Positions 31,446 to 44,100 of a stretch of 64,000 nt of DNA are shown here, in pieces. A program made the position numbers and the translations under genes. The notes under the pieces were generated by a model that searched no databases, had not been told where the DNA came from, and saw only the letters and a program-made list of their open reading frames with translations. The stretch is from Leuctra nigra. Lineage: Eukaryota > Arthropoda > Insecta > Plecoptera > Leuctridae. The stretch is from assembly GCA_934045905.1 (NCBI GenBank), contig OW203765.1, forward strand, positions 16,555,409 through 16,619,408. The letters run 5' to 3'. Position 1 is the stretch's first letter. The number at the start of each line of letters is the position of its first letter.

Positions 31446-32486
31446 ACGTTAAGATTCTCTACATCCGATAAAAAAAAGTTATCTCTAAGAACACTCCTTA
31501 CATCGTTCATGTTGAGTTATCCAAGACTAATTATGAAGGACATTCACTGCATACTGGAGATTTTCAATATTTTCAGTCAATAGAAGTTGATTTTGAAGGG
31601 ATTTATTAATAATAAAAAATCTCGTGTATAAATACGCATGTGAAAACTGTAAAAAAAACAGTTCTTTTCTGCGTAGATTAATTCCAACAGAAGATTAATT
31701 CCTTATCTAGATGTGGGATAATTCTTCGCTAAACTAAAACCTTCCAAGTGAAAATGTTCGCATTTTGTTGTCACTACGCCTGAATGCTTAGTCACTTATA
31801 AAATGTCAAAATACATGCAGATACTTACAGTTTGAGTGAATAAATCCCCGACTGGCCGCACACAATCACAACAACAGACCACAATTAACCCTCTCGGCTG
31901 ACCTTTACACTCCCATATTGTTATTCCATGTAGATCAGCTGGGAGAAAGTTCCAAGCGCAAAACAAAAACAACAAACTAGTTGCAAGTCCACCCTTGGCG
32001 TGGCGTGTGGTGGGGGGAGGGGAGGGGATTAATCTAATTATTCAGTGAGTTCCGTGAAATCGTCAGAGGCTGAGATAAAGCAGTCCGACGCTCATTCTGG
32101 TCCTCCCAGCGACGCCCACTGACGCCGGCGTCGTTGTCTTGACAACAGCGTCCTTGCTCGACAACAGGTAGCGTCTTTACCTCGACAATTTGAAAGTTAC
32201 TAAACGTCAGGACCCTTTTTTCGTGATCGTTCGAGTGCTCGTATAATCGAGTGTGACGTCAAAGTGACGTCATTCCGCACGAAATAGCATTTAATTTGCC
32301 ACGTCAGTTTATTATTTTGTTTTGTTTGACGTCGGGCGGCCGTGAATCTGTATGAAATTTGTCTCGACCGATCTCGAAAATAGGTCCCCTGTAGGTTTAA
32401 ATCAAAACTATTTAATTAATTAAATCAATGAAATATATTTCATTGAAGAATTCTGAAGACGCGTGTATATGATTCATAGACAATTA
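31446..32486. other. No gene seen
   Basis: Includes a G-rich patch (32000-32030), a GACGCC-rich stretch (32110-32170) and two CRE-like sites (32252-32275). No ORF. Confidence 0.45.
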
Positions 32487-33092
32487 CTAGGAAAACGCTC
32501 AGTGTAACGCGTTGATGAGCGAGCACAGAACATGCAACATCCTCAGTCATGATACACGACACGGCACAAGATGATTTTCTGTGCAACTTTCCAATCTCTA
32601 TGTAAACACTCTGGATGAAACGCAGATCAATTGTGTCGTGACTTTAGCTACATACTATTTCCATAAATCTTTTTTGACAACCCATACCCAACTCTTAAAA
32701 TGACAATAAATACTTGGCCGATTGGGTCGAAAATTTATAAAATATGAAATAATGTTGGTCTTGATCACCATGCCAAATTTGAGCTTAATTGGAGCATTTT
32801 GATTTACGACCAATCAGAAAATAGATTTGGCTGAAAATTTGTACGATTTGAGACATGTAGGTCGCAATGACTTAGCGAAATTTCAAACTGATCGGAAGTA
32901 CCAATCGGAAGATACGTTTTTTTAAATTTGAACCAATCACGGATTTAAGCAAAAATTATAGTCTGCAAATTCCATAGTTAGTCCATACATGTATGCAAAA
33001 TTTCAGCTCGATCGAAGAAACGGTGCGATCTGTATAGCGGTATGGATAAAATAAGTCCGTGCCTAAAGAGCCAAAAGGAGTCGCTCGCTCAA
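32487..33092 (-). mobile_element. Helitron-like family A element (A4, 0.6 kb)
   Basis: Minus strand: start TTGAGCGAGCGACTCC at 33092, end hairpin + CTAG at 32487-32490. The first 60 bases (TTTGGCTCTTTAGGCACGGA) match the start of A1 at 7705 better than A2/A3, so it belongs to an A1-like subfamily. Confidence 0.6.
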
Positions 33093-34252
33093 TTACATTA
33101 ATGGTAAAATATATTAATAAAATCTATTCTCTTACTCTTATAACAAGTGTTTAAGTGAGAGTACAGCACTGCACAAGAACGATTGTAACATTTCTTATTT
33201 GAATTAGCGAGTTGTTCAACTGACAGGTTTAAAAAGACAAATCTATTGTGAAAAGCACTAACAAGAGTTACCGTGGAATAAAACTTTAGAGAAAATCCCA
33301 TAGAAACAAGTAAAAACTTATATAATCTTATAGAAGCTACTTATTTACAAAAACCCATCTCACTTACGTTGTATAAAACATACTTTATTAAAATCCCGTC
33401 TCATGTTGTGAAAATAGTAATTACGATTAATGGACATAAAAAAGACGTCAAGGTTTTTGTGCTGACTTTTGGATCATGCAATATATTAAAATTAATGTTC
33501 TCTGGAGATAATTTTGTTTATGACTTGAACATGCGAAGTTTCGTTTACTTCTGAGTTGATGTGGATCTAGCCCTGACCTCACATTGTGGTGTACATTGTG
33601 TGTGATGTCATTTCATCTGTCATGCCATATTCCATCTGTCATGCCATGGCATGTGATAGCTCATCTCATTTACCTAATTCACTGGATTTTATACACGTAA
33701 TTATATCTTGATGATGATTTAATTACAAAAATAATTTGTTTGAAAGTTCTGACCTTAGTTGCATGCATAAAGTTCCTAAAAACCTTTTAAATTGGTTTTA
33801 ATTAATCTGCTTGAAAATTAAGTCTCTAATTCAATTTATTTTATTAGCACCATTAATTCTATCATTGAAATTTGGTAAAATTCATTTGTAATCACAGTTT
33901 AAATCAATTTTTTTTTGATATTTGGTATTCTGTGCATTTTTTCAATTTGCAAATGTTGTTGGAAATGTGTTTCTCAACCTTTTCCATTGCGCATGATTCA
34001 TTGGATTTTTGCCTTACTTCGACTATTTAAAGTTAATAAAAACTCTATGATTTCCACGGAGATGTAAAATACCTACAATATGGAACAGGACCAGCTTTCT
34101 CTCGTGATGCAGATAATACAATCTATTTTTAAGAAAAGAAAGATTGAATATTTCATCGCACTTTAGTTGAGTTAACAATTCCCTGGACTCCATAAATAAA
34201 TCATCTCACACCTATAAGGATCTATAAATAATTGATATTAGTAACTACTTTT
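33093..34252. other. No gene seen
   Basis: AT-rich with only short ORFs. GTCATGCCAT repeats near 33615-33650. Confidence 0.45.
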
Positions 34253-34459
34253 CAAGTTGGCTCAGGCATTAACGCACCAGTCTTGAACTACAGAGGTATG
34301 AAGCATAATCCCGCGATACTGTCCTCTCTGACTGAGGGTTTCTTGTGTTTTCCTCAGTCCATAGTCAAATGCGTGGAAGGTTCCTTACAGATAGGTTACA
34401 ACCGCCTCCTTCCCACCATCCATCATTGCCAATTCTTCATCATTTCCTAATCATCATCA

Positions 34460-34499
<40 letters not shown>

Positions 34500-34535
34500 G
34501 GCGCCATTGGTCCAGTTGCAGAATCTTTAAAATCC
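34253..34535 (+). repeat. tRNA-derived SINE copy, decayed head
   Basis: TTGGCTCAGGCATTAACGC (A-box-like) through ACTGAGGG...CTCAGTCCATAGTC and ACCGCCTCCTTCCCACCATCC parallels the SINE at 49771 along its length. The tail expanded into (CAT)n at 34461-34498. Confidence 0.6.
34461..34498. repeat. (CAT)n microsatellite
   Basis: About 12 CAT units in the SINE tail. Confidence 0.95.
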
Positions 34536-34746
34536 TTCGATGATTCTTAAGGTGAGCTCAAAAAACAGTAATTCTGTCTTTATCCAATATATTTGTAATG
34601 GTGACATGAGTCATTGTGTAAGAGAATACTTCAATATAACTGTATTTGTTGACATCAGTCAAATGGCAATTGATAGAGCTCGATTACATAATTCTAAAAG
34701 TGTGCAACCCAAAATCTAGAAAATGGATTTCCGGCCTTCTACCTCT
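34536..34746 (+). mobile_element. Family C MITE (copy C5), left end lost
   Basis: Starts inside the family (TCGATGATTCTTAAGGTGAG) and runs to the right terminus GGCCTTCTACCTCTG. The missing left end coincides with the SINE tail, so the SINE or a deletion removed it. Confidence 0.65.
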
Positions 34747-36614
34747 GGACCCTTATTTAATATCCACAAATCACTAGTAGGGTCATTTGAAGTTCGGTTA
34801 TGATATCAATTAATAACATTGCGGGACTGGCCATGGATTAGGAGAACAATGCTATTTCTCTACTAAAGTCAAAGCCTATTAGAAGGTATTAAAGGTCCCT
34901 GAGGTCTATTCAAGAATGTATTCCCAATTCCATTCTGATAGAATCCGGTCACGCCATAAGGATTAACATTGCATGGAATCGAATCCCAGTGGAATTCGGA
35001 ATTTATAAGTTCTAGAGGGTCCCTGGATACAGAATTAAAAACAAAATCAGAATGAACGTTTTATTGTTTTCCACCTGGTTTTTGGTCACCCAAAGCGTCC
35101 ATATTCACGTTTAACAAGTCATAAAGAACGACGCCGACGCCTGGTTTCCAGCGTCACGACGTCTGTCATCGAGAGTTCACAATCTCTCCGAACAGCCGAG
35201 CAAAGCTGCTGTAATTTCCACTCGAAAAGACAAATGTACGGCTTTGTTTTGGACATGTTCGCCATTGCTAGTTTTATTATTATGATATGGGCGTCCCACT
35301 TGAATTAATGCACGAAGGAGCACAAAAACGTTATCTCAATGCAGAGGTTTTTGGTTGGTTTCACATAGTGTTGGTCTCTTGAGGGGTTTCATCATTTTAA
35401 TACTGAATAAAGCTTCAAGCTTAGATTATGATGATTTTAGACTGAATGCATTTCCTAGTATATTATGGTTTAGTGCATTCTCGAGATTATGAATATGGAA
35501 CGATCCATGAACCTTGTTATGAAGTAGAAAACAAGTAAATAAAGAAAAATGGAACAATTTCATACAAAATTGGAATCCATTACATGACAAACGAACTATA
35601 CTCAACTGTTTTTACCCTAGAGCTTTTATTCAGGGCTGGATTTACAAAAGGTTTTAATTCCTTATTCCGGTATAAATTTATGCCGGTATAGAATTATAAC
35701 TTCCAATAACTCAATTTTCATGACAATATCATGTTAAAACTTCATATAATATCATTGCAAATGGGGATTTGTAGAACTTAATTGAAGGGTAGGTACAGGG
35801 AAATAACGCTAAAAGTCCATTTTTTGAAAAAAAATTGTTTATGAGCTTTCAGAATATACCCTCGGTTTTTTAGAAAAACGTGCCACAAATCTTGAAAAAC
35901 GCAATTGAAATATCGATTTGTATGGAAGATAGATACAAGTTTCAATATAAAACCTCGTTTATCACAGCTTCATCCGAATGTGACTTATATCATTCTTTCC
36001 CTGTACCCTTCTATTCATAAAGATATACCTGTAAAAGTTGGTAATTGCTAATATTCATTTTAGTTTTTCGGTCATAAAGTTATACTTCTTTGCGAATCCA
36101 GCCCCAACTCATATCAACAATTATGAGTTTGTGTGGACCTGCTAGGAAATGATGCTATGGTGAAAGCTTCGTATTCAAGAGGTAGCCTTCCCTACCATTG
36201 TTATGTAATGAAAACTTTTCCTAACGTTGACAATTAGATTTCAATCTAACTGTCAGACTTTTTAATTTCGTAAAAATTATATTTGAATGTCGGAGCAAAT
36301 TAATATGAAAAGCTAATAACGCGCTTTGTCGACGATATACTTGTGACTGAGGGCTGAAGTTCGTGCAGTAGTGTTGGAAAGGAGGAGGGGGTGGGGGAGG
36401 GGAGGAGGGGAGGAGGAGAAACGTAATGATTTATCTCTGCAACAAAATTAAGAAAATATACTATTTTATGCGATTTATGATCCGAGCAATTTTTTTTTAT
36501 TTTCTTATTATTTTTCTTAATTATCTACATAGATCTTTTGTTGTGCTTTTCTTAAAGTTACATGATGTTAAAGTTAAATGAGGGTCTGTGGGCAGGGACC
36601 CTAACATATGATTA
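34747..36614. other. No gene seen
   Basis: No ORF of interest. Purine-rich GGAGGAGG block at 36385-36420. Confidence 0.45.
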
Positions 36615-37112
36615 TTAGGAAAACGCTCGGTGTAACGCGTTGATAAGCGAGCACTGGTATCTGCTGAGCATCTAAGCATGATCTAACCGAAATTCTGTAA
36701 ATAATCCCTAAAATAATCACTTACAGGATCACAGAAGAGTTCAGATTTTCTTCAGAAACTGGAAAGATTGCCACAAAAGTATACATTCAATACATTCAAT
36801 GTCAAAGACGAAATATCAATATTGAATACAATGTCACTGTCTCCAGTAATTACTACAGAAATTTGTATTGATCATGGTCATATACGTATTTTATAACATT
36901 CGTAAAACATTTCGTTGCTATGGTGATGATACCTAAACAAAATGCATCCAATGAAACCAATTGACCGATCCTGCTGAAAATCATTATAACCACAACCAGA
37001 ATTGTAATATAAGTTGTGTGAAAAACATGGTCTGATCCGTTACTTCGTTTGGCAAAACAAACAGAGATTCGAGTCATAAGTTTCAAGTGGAGACGTTCGT
37101 TCCGCTCGCTTG
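36615..37112 (-). mobile_element. Helitron-like family A element (A5, 0.5 kb)
   Basis: Minus strand: left-end variant TCAAGCGAGCGGAACGAACG at 37112; end hairpin + CTAA at 36615-36618. Otherwise diverged. Confidence 0.5.
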
Positions 37113-38690
37113 ATTAACATTTTGGTGCGTTTTGGACATGATCTCTATAGCTAGGCTTTTTGAACAAAAGCGCTTTGCTTTCTTCCGTTTAAGGCCGTAT
37201 TCTTCTATTTTTATAGGTAGAATTACCCTATGACAAATCAGAAGTAGGCCAACATAGTCACTATCAGAGAAGGTATTTTGGAAAATGGGCAAACAATACA
37301 AACTGTCTTTTTAATATATTTTCCATATGTTTTAGACCCTGAAGGAATTCCAGGGGTCAAGTGCGCTTCCCCCCCCTCCCCCACCCCATGTTTGAACGCC
37401 CACGTACCTGTACTCATCTTCCACCCACAAGATTTGAAACCAGAGAGAAAAATATCAAATAAATGAATGTCAAAACTTTCTCTCGACACTATTTTCCACG
37501 AGATTATCAAACCATTTTCACAACCATCCTTTCTAACCCAATTTCCCGGAGTGATCCCCCCTGGCCCCCGCCCCCAGGACGCCATGTTGCGTGCTCATCA
37601 CGCCGTCATCCCCACCCCCCGCCAGCGAACACGTGTGCGTCCTTTAGCAGTACCTAATGCATCCGCCGCTAGCGCAGCTGAGCACAATGCCTAATTGACT
37701 AAGCACAGAGCACAGAGCAAGCGTAGATATGAACAAGATGTCAATGGAGGTCACCGACTGTCGAAATGAAATTAGGTTTCTCTGGAAGCCCGGAAGCGGG
37801 ACTGGGGGGGGGGGGTTGTTACGTACGAGTTGTTGAATATTTTAAGATAATTTGACGAAAACAATTGTTTCTAGAATTTAACTTTATAATCAACAACTTT
37901 ATTGGGGTGATGTTCAATGAAGTTTTTCTAAAATTTTGACCTGTTTGGATAAAACAAATTGCCCTTATAACTATTCCAAGTTTGGAAATTGCTATAATTT
38001 TTATTTTTCAATCATCATAGGATTTTCTTTTCAAGAATAATAATAGTGATACTTTATTTATAAGAATAAGTACATAATTATGATAATTAAGTTTAATAAT
38101 AATATATTTTTTATGGAATTTTTATAATACATGTACTATTTTTTAGATGTGAGAATTGCCTCTAGGTCAAATCTCGCCATTGATTTGTAAAGACGACAAA
38201 TAAATAAAAACAACGGTGCACAAAAGTCGCTAACAAACCTTCGGGTGGAAAAACAAGACAAGGGACCCCAAAAATACCAGAAGTGCTGATTGGAGTAATC
38301 AATTTTGAACACTACAAGAACTTAGACATTTCCCCAACTGAAAAAGTAATATCGGCATTGACGTCATGGGGCTCAGCATTGCCATGGCAACAAAGTATTC
38401 ACCATGGAAACACATTGTTGTGGACTTAGAAATGGCATCACCGAGCTCACATACGTCACACATAGATTTTCCCGCCAAAATGTCACGTGAAATTTTAATT
38501 TGATATTTTATTAGAAGTGTTCGTCATTATTATTTGTGTTGCGATTATTTACAAATTTGGAATACATTTATTTAATGAGACTTCTCTAATGTGCAGAATC
38601 TTGCGTCGGATGTTCAGAAGGCAGCTAAAAGTGGCTTTCACCGTTGAAACTTTGCTCTTAGGCTCATCGAATTAGCACCGTGTTATGAAA
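37113..38690. other. No gene seen
   Basis: C-rich patches (37370-37390, 37555-37625) and G-run 37804-37815. Near 38380 GCCATGGCAAC/ACCATGGAAAC half-palindromes. Frames across these patches are not convincing. Confidence 0.45.
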
Positions 38691-39233
38691 GAAAATCATA
38701 AAAATGGTGAGTGCAGGAGGCCTCAACTTTTACAGCAGTCACTTTTGAAAGTGAGCGCTAATTTAATTGTTATAATTAGAAGGGATTTATTACTATGACG
38801 GAAGAAAGACGAAAGGGCTAAAAACTTCGTCATTGAGTTAGGTAACAACATTACGTTACTTCAAAATAAATTCCGTTGAATTTGATACAATTCTGATAAT
38901 TATTAATAGATTTGTTTATTTTATTACGAAAAATCACGAAGGCCGTGAATGGATACAGCTGCAGGAAGAATTGCTGGTGAATTAATTTGATTTTGTGCCG
39001 ATACCTGGTATATTTTTCGCTGAAATTTTGATTGTAGTGCTACGGAGAAAGAAGAGGAACATTTTAAGGTATAAAACTTTGCCTATTAAATGTGTTTGAG
39101 AGGATCCTGAACACAATTAGTAATTTTCTATTTAGGCCTACCAAGGTTCTTGTGATAAACAAAATTGAATTTCACCAGACACGGAGTATTGGGTTTTGAT
39201 TTTCGTGACTTGTCAAGGTCCTTATATGGAAAC

Positions 39234-40439
39234 ATGAGTCAGAGGAAGTTAAGGACAAGAGACAAGACAAATGGAAAGGACCTGGTGATAGAGGTTGTAT
39301 CAACAGATGAGTTGAAAGCTAGTTGGAAAAAATATGAGGAAGATTGGAAAATAGAGAGCGTTCGAAGAACAAAATGGGAGGAGAGTATTAATTCACAAAT
39401 AACAATGATTTTGTGTGAATTGAAAAGAGGAACGAAGGGAGGAATGGATGAATTAGCTTCAGGAACTAGTCATGGACTTGAACAAGATGTGATGAGGCAA
39501 TCAAGTGTTCTGGACGAGGTATACAGGGACATGAAAAATCTAATGGAGTCAAAAGTGTCTGAAGTTGCCAATATTCATTTGATGTTGCGAGATCAGTACT
39601 CTGATATTCCGTATCAGTTATTGACATTACAGAGTCAGATAATGAATTATGAGAATACAGTGTTAGAGTATGAAAGAGAGTCGGTGGTTGTTAGCCACCG
39701 AATTGATAGTTTGTCAGAAGTATTATCTGATCTGTTTTTACGAATCTCTCCAAAGCCAATGATTGATCAAGTCCAAACTGCATACAATGACGTGCAAGTA
39801 GAAATAATATCTACTGGTGCAGATAGTCCTCAAGAGGCTAGCGGAGACAAATTAAATGTACCCCAGGAAAAACATTCCTATACAATGTTGATAGGGGATG
39901 TGGGAGGGAGAGAAGCAAGTGAGTTTACAAGAGGAAAGTACAACAGAGCAAGACCTGATTCCGGAATAAGAATAGCAGAGCTAACTTGGAGAATTGAGAA
40001 CAACTTCTATGATGATTGTATGCAAGATGTTGAAACAGTTGTCATTAAGGTTGGTAATAGGGAAGTTAGTGGCGGGATAAATAAGGATTCATTGACTCAA
40101 CAACTTGTAGAGTTAGTAGTGGCCACAAAGAAAAAGTTTGGCTCGAAACTGAGAGTGGTTATCATTGGATTGCAAACGATTGAGGGCAGGTTAATGAATG
40201 ACGAGGTACGATGCAAGATTGAAGAGAATGATGGACACTTTATGGATATTGGATATATCCCAGGATATAAACGGGATAGAGCTGCATGGCAGAAGAAGAA
40301 CGGAATGCGATTGAGGTTTGCAATGAAAGAAGGAAAGAGAGTAAGTCTGGGTGATTGTGAAGGAGTGCGCTATTCAGTACATAATAATAACACAGAGCAG
40401 GTTTTTCGGAGTCGGGTGGTCCGGAGAAGAACGCTGTGA
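39234..40439 (+). CDS. LINE-B ORF1: coiled-coil protein with SGNH-like remnant
   Basis: Likely RNA-binding ORF1 protein. I prefer the ATG at 39234 (MSQRKLRTRDK) over 39165 because it lines up with the LINE-C ORF1 start (MERNLRSKEK) and the preceding bases (GTCAAGGTC) also match. The middle is helical and charged. From about 39880 the order MLIGDVGG, SGIRIAEL, VVIKVGNREV and VVIIGLQ mirrors the SGNH blocks of LINE-A ORF1 (VMGDSLIRG, PGIRIAEL, VVLNVGTNNV), but the nucleophile Ser is Val and no Asp-x-x-His follows. It is therefore probably a non-catalytic fold, or the resemblance is only structural. Confidence 0.75.
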   Translation: MSQRKLRTRDKTNGKDLVIEVVSTDELKASWKKYEEDWKIESVRRTKWEESINSQITMILCELKRGTKGGMDELASGTSHGLEQDVMRQSSVLDEVYRDMKNLMESKVSEVANIHLMLRDQYSDIPYQLLTLQSQIMNYENTVLEYERESVVVSHRIDSLSEVLSDLFLRISPKPMIDQVQTAYNDVQVEIISTGADSPQEASGDKLNVPQEKHSYTMLIGDVGGREASEFTRGKYNRARPDSGIRIAELTWRIENNFYDDCMQDVETVVIKVGNREVSGGINKDSLTQQLVELVVATKKKFGSKLRVVIIGLQTIEGRLMNDEVRCKIEENDGHFMDIGYIPGYKRDRAAWQKKNGMRLRFAMKEGKRVSLGDCEGVRYSVHNNNTEQVFRSRVVRRRTL

Positions 40440-43400
40440 GGGAAGGAGTTGGTTTGTCATGTAATATGTTGGAAAATGGGCCATTGGATGGTAGAAAGAA
40501 TGAAGTGAAATGGAAATTACGAAGACAAAGAAGAAGTTGGAATGTGAAAAAAGGACCAATAATGAAAGTGGGAACACTAAATATAGTAACACTTACTGAT
40601 AAACTTGAAGAAATAGTAGATATGATGGTAGAACGAAAATTGGATCTGTTAGGGCTGAGTGAGACAAAGTGGAAGGGAAAAGGGGAAAAGAAGTTAAGAG
40701 GCGACTATAAGTTGATATGGTCTGGTGGAGAAGAGGGGAAGAATGGTGTTGGTTTTGTTGTGAGTCCTCGATATGTTGACAACATCTTGGAGATAGAGGC
40801 TCACAGTGACAGATGAATTAGACTCAGATTCGTAATGGGAAGAAGAATGATGGAATGTGTTCAGGTGAATGCTCCTCAATCAGGTAGACCCAGGGAAGAG
40901 AAGGACTTCTTCTGGGAAGAGCTGGAAGAGGTCATTCATTCAATAGATGTGTGGGTGATGGGTGACTTTAATGCCATGTTGGGTGCAGATAGGAATGGTT
41001 TTGAGCAGATTGTTGGGCCACATGGATGGGGGAGAAGGAACGTTGAAGGGTCAAAGATGCTAGAATGGTGTGCTAGATCATCTGTGCGAATAGCAAATAC
41101 ATGGTTTGAGAAACGGAAAGCACAAAAGATAACAAGGTATGGTTACGGCGATAAAGATCACAGATGGGAATCGGTAATTGATTACGTGTGTGTCGGCGGA
41201 GAAATGGTGAAGCTCCTGGAAGATGTGGAAGTTCTACCATCAGTTGCGTTAGATAGCGATCATCGATTGCTAGTCGCGAAAATAAGAGTAGAAGGTCATA
41301 CGAAGACTATAGAGACTAGAGCAACCAGGATAAAGACTTGGAAACTACAGCAGGCATCTACACGTGAAGAGTTTATAAGAAGGATATCAGAAAGAGTACC
41401 AGATGGACCAATTGGTGGAGTGGAAGAAGAATGGTGTTCATTCAAAATGGGGCTAGTAGAGATAGCTGAAGAGCTTTGTGGTAGAGCTACGAGAAAGAAG
41501 AAAAAGAAAGAGACTCCGTGGTGGAATGCAAGGGTGAAAGAGGCTGTGAGAAGGAAAAAACTTGCATGGAAAAAGAATGAAAATACTCGTTCTGAAGAAA
41601 GCCTCATGGAATATCGAGAGTGCAAAAGATTGGTAAAGGCTATAGTAGAAGAGGAGAAGAAATTATCAATGGAGGAATTTGCTGATAAGCTTGAAATGGA
41701 TTTTGATGGAAATAAAAGATTGTTGTACAATCTAATAAAGTCAAAACGTCAGACAGGCGAAATTCAGACATTGATGAAAAATCAGAATGGTGACATAACA
41801 AATAACTCATTGGAAATAAAAGTACTCTGGAAGAATTATTTTGAAGGGTTGTTGCAAGGGGGGACAGGTAAAGAGGATATAAGTGAGAGGTGCCGGGAGG
41901 TGGAAATGAGAGTGACAGAGGAAGATGAAGAAGAGGAAGAAGGACCAGGACATGTGGAAGTGGAAGTTATGTTGAAGAAGATGAAGAACGGAAAGGCTCC
42001 AGGAATAGATGAAGTGAATGTTGAGATGATGAAAGCAGCCGGGAAGAAGGGCATAGAGTGGCTGTGTCGAGTGATTACAGCAGCTTGGTCACAGTATAAA
42101 GTCCCTGTAGACTGGGGTAAAGGTTTAATAATCCCAATATTTAAGAAAGGGGATAAGAAACTATGCTGCAATTACCGCGGTATAACTCTAATGTGTCACA
42201 CAGCCAAACTTTATGAGAAAATTATCGAGAGAAGATTGGCAGAAAAGATAGAGAAGGAGTTAAGGGAGGAACAGTATGGGTTCAGAAGAGGTCGGTCAAC
42301 AACGGATTTGATATTTGCTATGAGGCAGATAATGGAGAGTAGATGGGAGAAGGATGAACCTATGAGAATGGCTTTCCTTGATTTGGTTAAGGCATACGAT
42401 AGAATGCCAAGAGCAGAGGTGTGGAGAGGATTGGAAAATAAGGGTGTAGATTTGGGGTTGGTAAAGAGAATAAAGAGTATGTATGAAATGAATACTAGCT
42501 GTGTGGAAACAGGAGTTGGAAGATCGGAATGGTTTGTTGTGAAAGAAGGGCTGAAACAGGGAAGTGTATTGTCACCTATGTTGTTTAACGTGGTTATAGA
42601 CGAGTTGTTACGGAAGGTAGAACCTGATGAGAAAGGGGATACAAGAACATTCATATATGCAGATGATGTTATGGTTTGGGGTGAAACAGAAGAAGAGTTG
42701 CAGGAAAAGGTCACCAGATGGGACATGGCTACTGAAAGGTATGGATTGGAGATTAGCAGAGAGAAGAGTGAAACTATGGTAATGGAGAGAAGACAGAAGA
42801 CTAAGTGCTGTATAAAATTGAAAGGAGATGTGCTTGAAGAGAGAGATGAGTTTAAGTACTTAGGAAGTGTACTGACAAGGGATGGAAAGGTGGATAAGGA
42901 GATTGAGAGGAGGGTGTGTATGGCTGAAGGGTTTTATCAGAGTGTGAGGAAACTGTTGTGGAACGAAGACATGCCACGTAGGTGTAAGGTACTACTGTAC
43001 AAGATGTACTTTGTACCGATCTTAACGTATGCAGCAGTAACCTGGCCAATGGGAGGGAAGGAAGAAGTGAAATTACAAGGGGCAGAGATGAAGTTTTTAA
43101 GAAGTTTAGCAGGATTGACAAAACTTGACAAGGTAAGAAGTACAAAGATAATGAAAGATCTGGGAGTGGAGGCTCTAGGTTTCAAATTGGGAAAAGAGAG
43201 GTTGAGGTGGTATAGACGATGGAAAGGAATGGCACCGGAAAGAATTCCAAGGAGGGAGGCAGAGCGAGCAGCAATTGATGGGAAAAGAAAGAGAGGAAGA
43301 CCAAGAACAAAGTGGATGAATGGAGTGGTGGCGGCTGTGGAAGAGAGAGGGGAGTCGTGGATGAAGATCAGAGATGAAAAGTGGTGGGAAGACGTGGACA

Positions 43401-43525
43401 TATGGAGAAGACTTGTAGAAAAAGTTGAGGAGGAAGGAGGAGAAGAAGTTGAAGATGGAGAAGAAGATGATGAAGATGAAGAGAATACAGAAGAAACGTC
43501 AGGCCCGGCCAGCCGGTTTCATTAA
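40436..43525 (+). pseudogene. LINE-B ORF2: endonuclease-RT with one nonsense codon
   Basis: One frame runs from 40436 to 43525, interrupted only by TGA at 40814-40816. LINE-C has CGA at the matching place, so a single C-to-T change explains it. Endonuclease: KVGTLNIVTL, LSETKWKGKG, GDFNAMLGAD and SDHRLLVAK. RT: NYRGITLM, EEQYGFRRGRSTTD, AFLDLVKAYDRMP (catalytic Asp), GLKQGSVLSPMLF and FIYADDVMVW. C-terminus: KERLRWYRRW, GRPRTKWMNGV, then an acidic tail. The first ATG downstream of the ORF1 stop is near 40466. Confidence 0.88.
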
Positions 43526-43600
43526 TTAGGCCCTTGTATTTTACCTCCTTAACCCACTGTAATTTGGAAAAAAAAGGATTAAAGATTATTATTATTATTT

Positions 43601-43955
43601 AACCTTTATTATGGCATCTAAATCTTCTTTCACTAGCTTCAACTCTCTCACTCAAGTCTCAGTCCAGAGCAAGTGAATGGAGGATTGTATTATCGAGATC
43701 GAACTTTTTTATATCACTCACTTAAATCTTAGTATTATTTACAAAATAAATTGGATGATCGTAATCAAACTTGAGAGTATTAAATATTTTCTTACAGATT
43801 CGTAATGAAATTAAAACTGGCGTAGGGCAGGGTTTTAGTGTAGGTCCAGTTTTTCCATACTCTGCTAAATTTTACACAGTTTATAAGGACTATTGTCTAG
43901 CAAAAACAAATGCCATTCGATCTTAAACTTATATGTAACTACTTTGAAAAACCAA
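43601..43955. other. No gene; diverged duplicate of the next MITE
   Basis: 43850-43955 (CTGCTAAATTTTACACAGTTTATAAGGACTA ...) is related to the inside of 43960-44096, suggesting an old tandem copy. Confidence 0.4.
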
Positions 43956-43959
43956 TTAA

Positions 43960-44096
43960 GGGCCGGTCTTTCAATGCCTTGCTAACTTTTAAACAGTCAA
44001 TTAGGACTATATTGCCATGACAACAACGAATGGCAATCCTCGAATGACCGATTAAAACTTAACTACTGGTTAAGCAGACTATTGAAAGACCGGCCC
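43960..44096. mobile_element. TTAA-flanked MITE (137 bp)
   Basis: Termini GGGCCGGTCTTTCAAT and ATTGAAAGACCGGCCC are perfect inverted repeats. TTAA lies at both ends (43956-43959, 44097-44100). TTAA duplication plus GGG/CCC ends points to a piggyBac-type MITE. Confidence 0.75.
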
Positions 44097-44100
44097 TTAA

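Larger units (their letters stand above)
38691..43600 (+). mobile_element. LINE-B: two-ORF RTE-like non-LTR retrotransposon
   Basis: ORF1 (39234-40439) and ORF2 (40436-43525) overlap. ORF2 has the endonuclease-RT order and the GRPRTKW C-terminal motif of RTE-like elements. A short 3' UTR ends in GGATTAAAGATTATTATTATT, a 3' tail of ATT units at about 43578-43600. The 5' end is not sharp. ORF2 has one in-frame stop, so this copy is probably dead. Confidence 0.82.

Noticed and set aside
36380..36420. GGAGGAGG purine block as a possible gene-related motif
   Set aside because: Simple low-complexity sequence without neighbouring coding or promoter features.
37238..37585. 115-codon minus-strand ORF
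   Set aside because: It depends on the C-rich patches (glycine/proline runs) and has no recognisable feature.
41296..43401. Serine/leucine-rich minus-strand ORFs under LINE-B, up to 171 codons
   Set aside because: Antisense shadows of the purine-rich ORF2; no start context or family motif.
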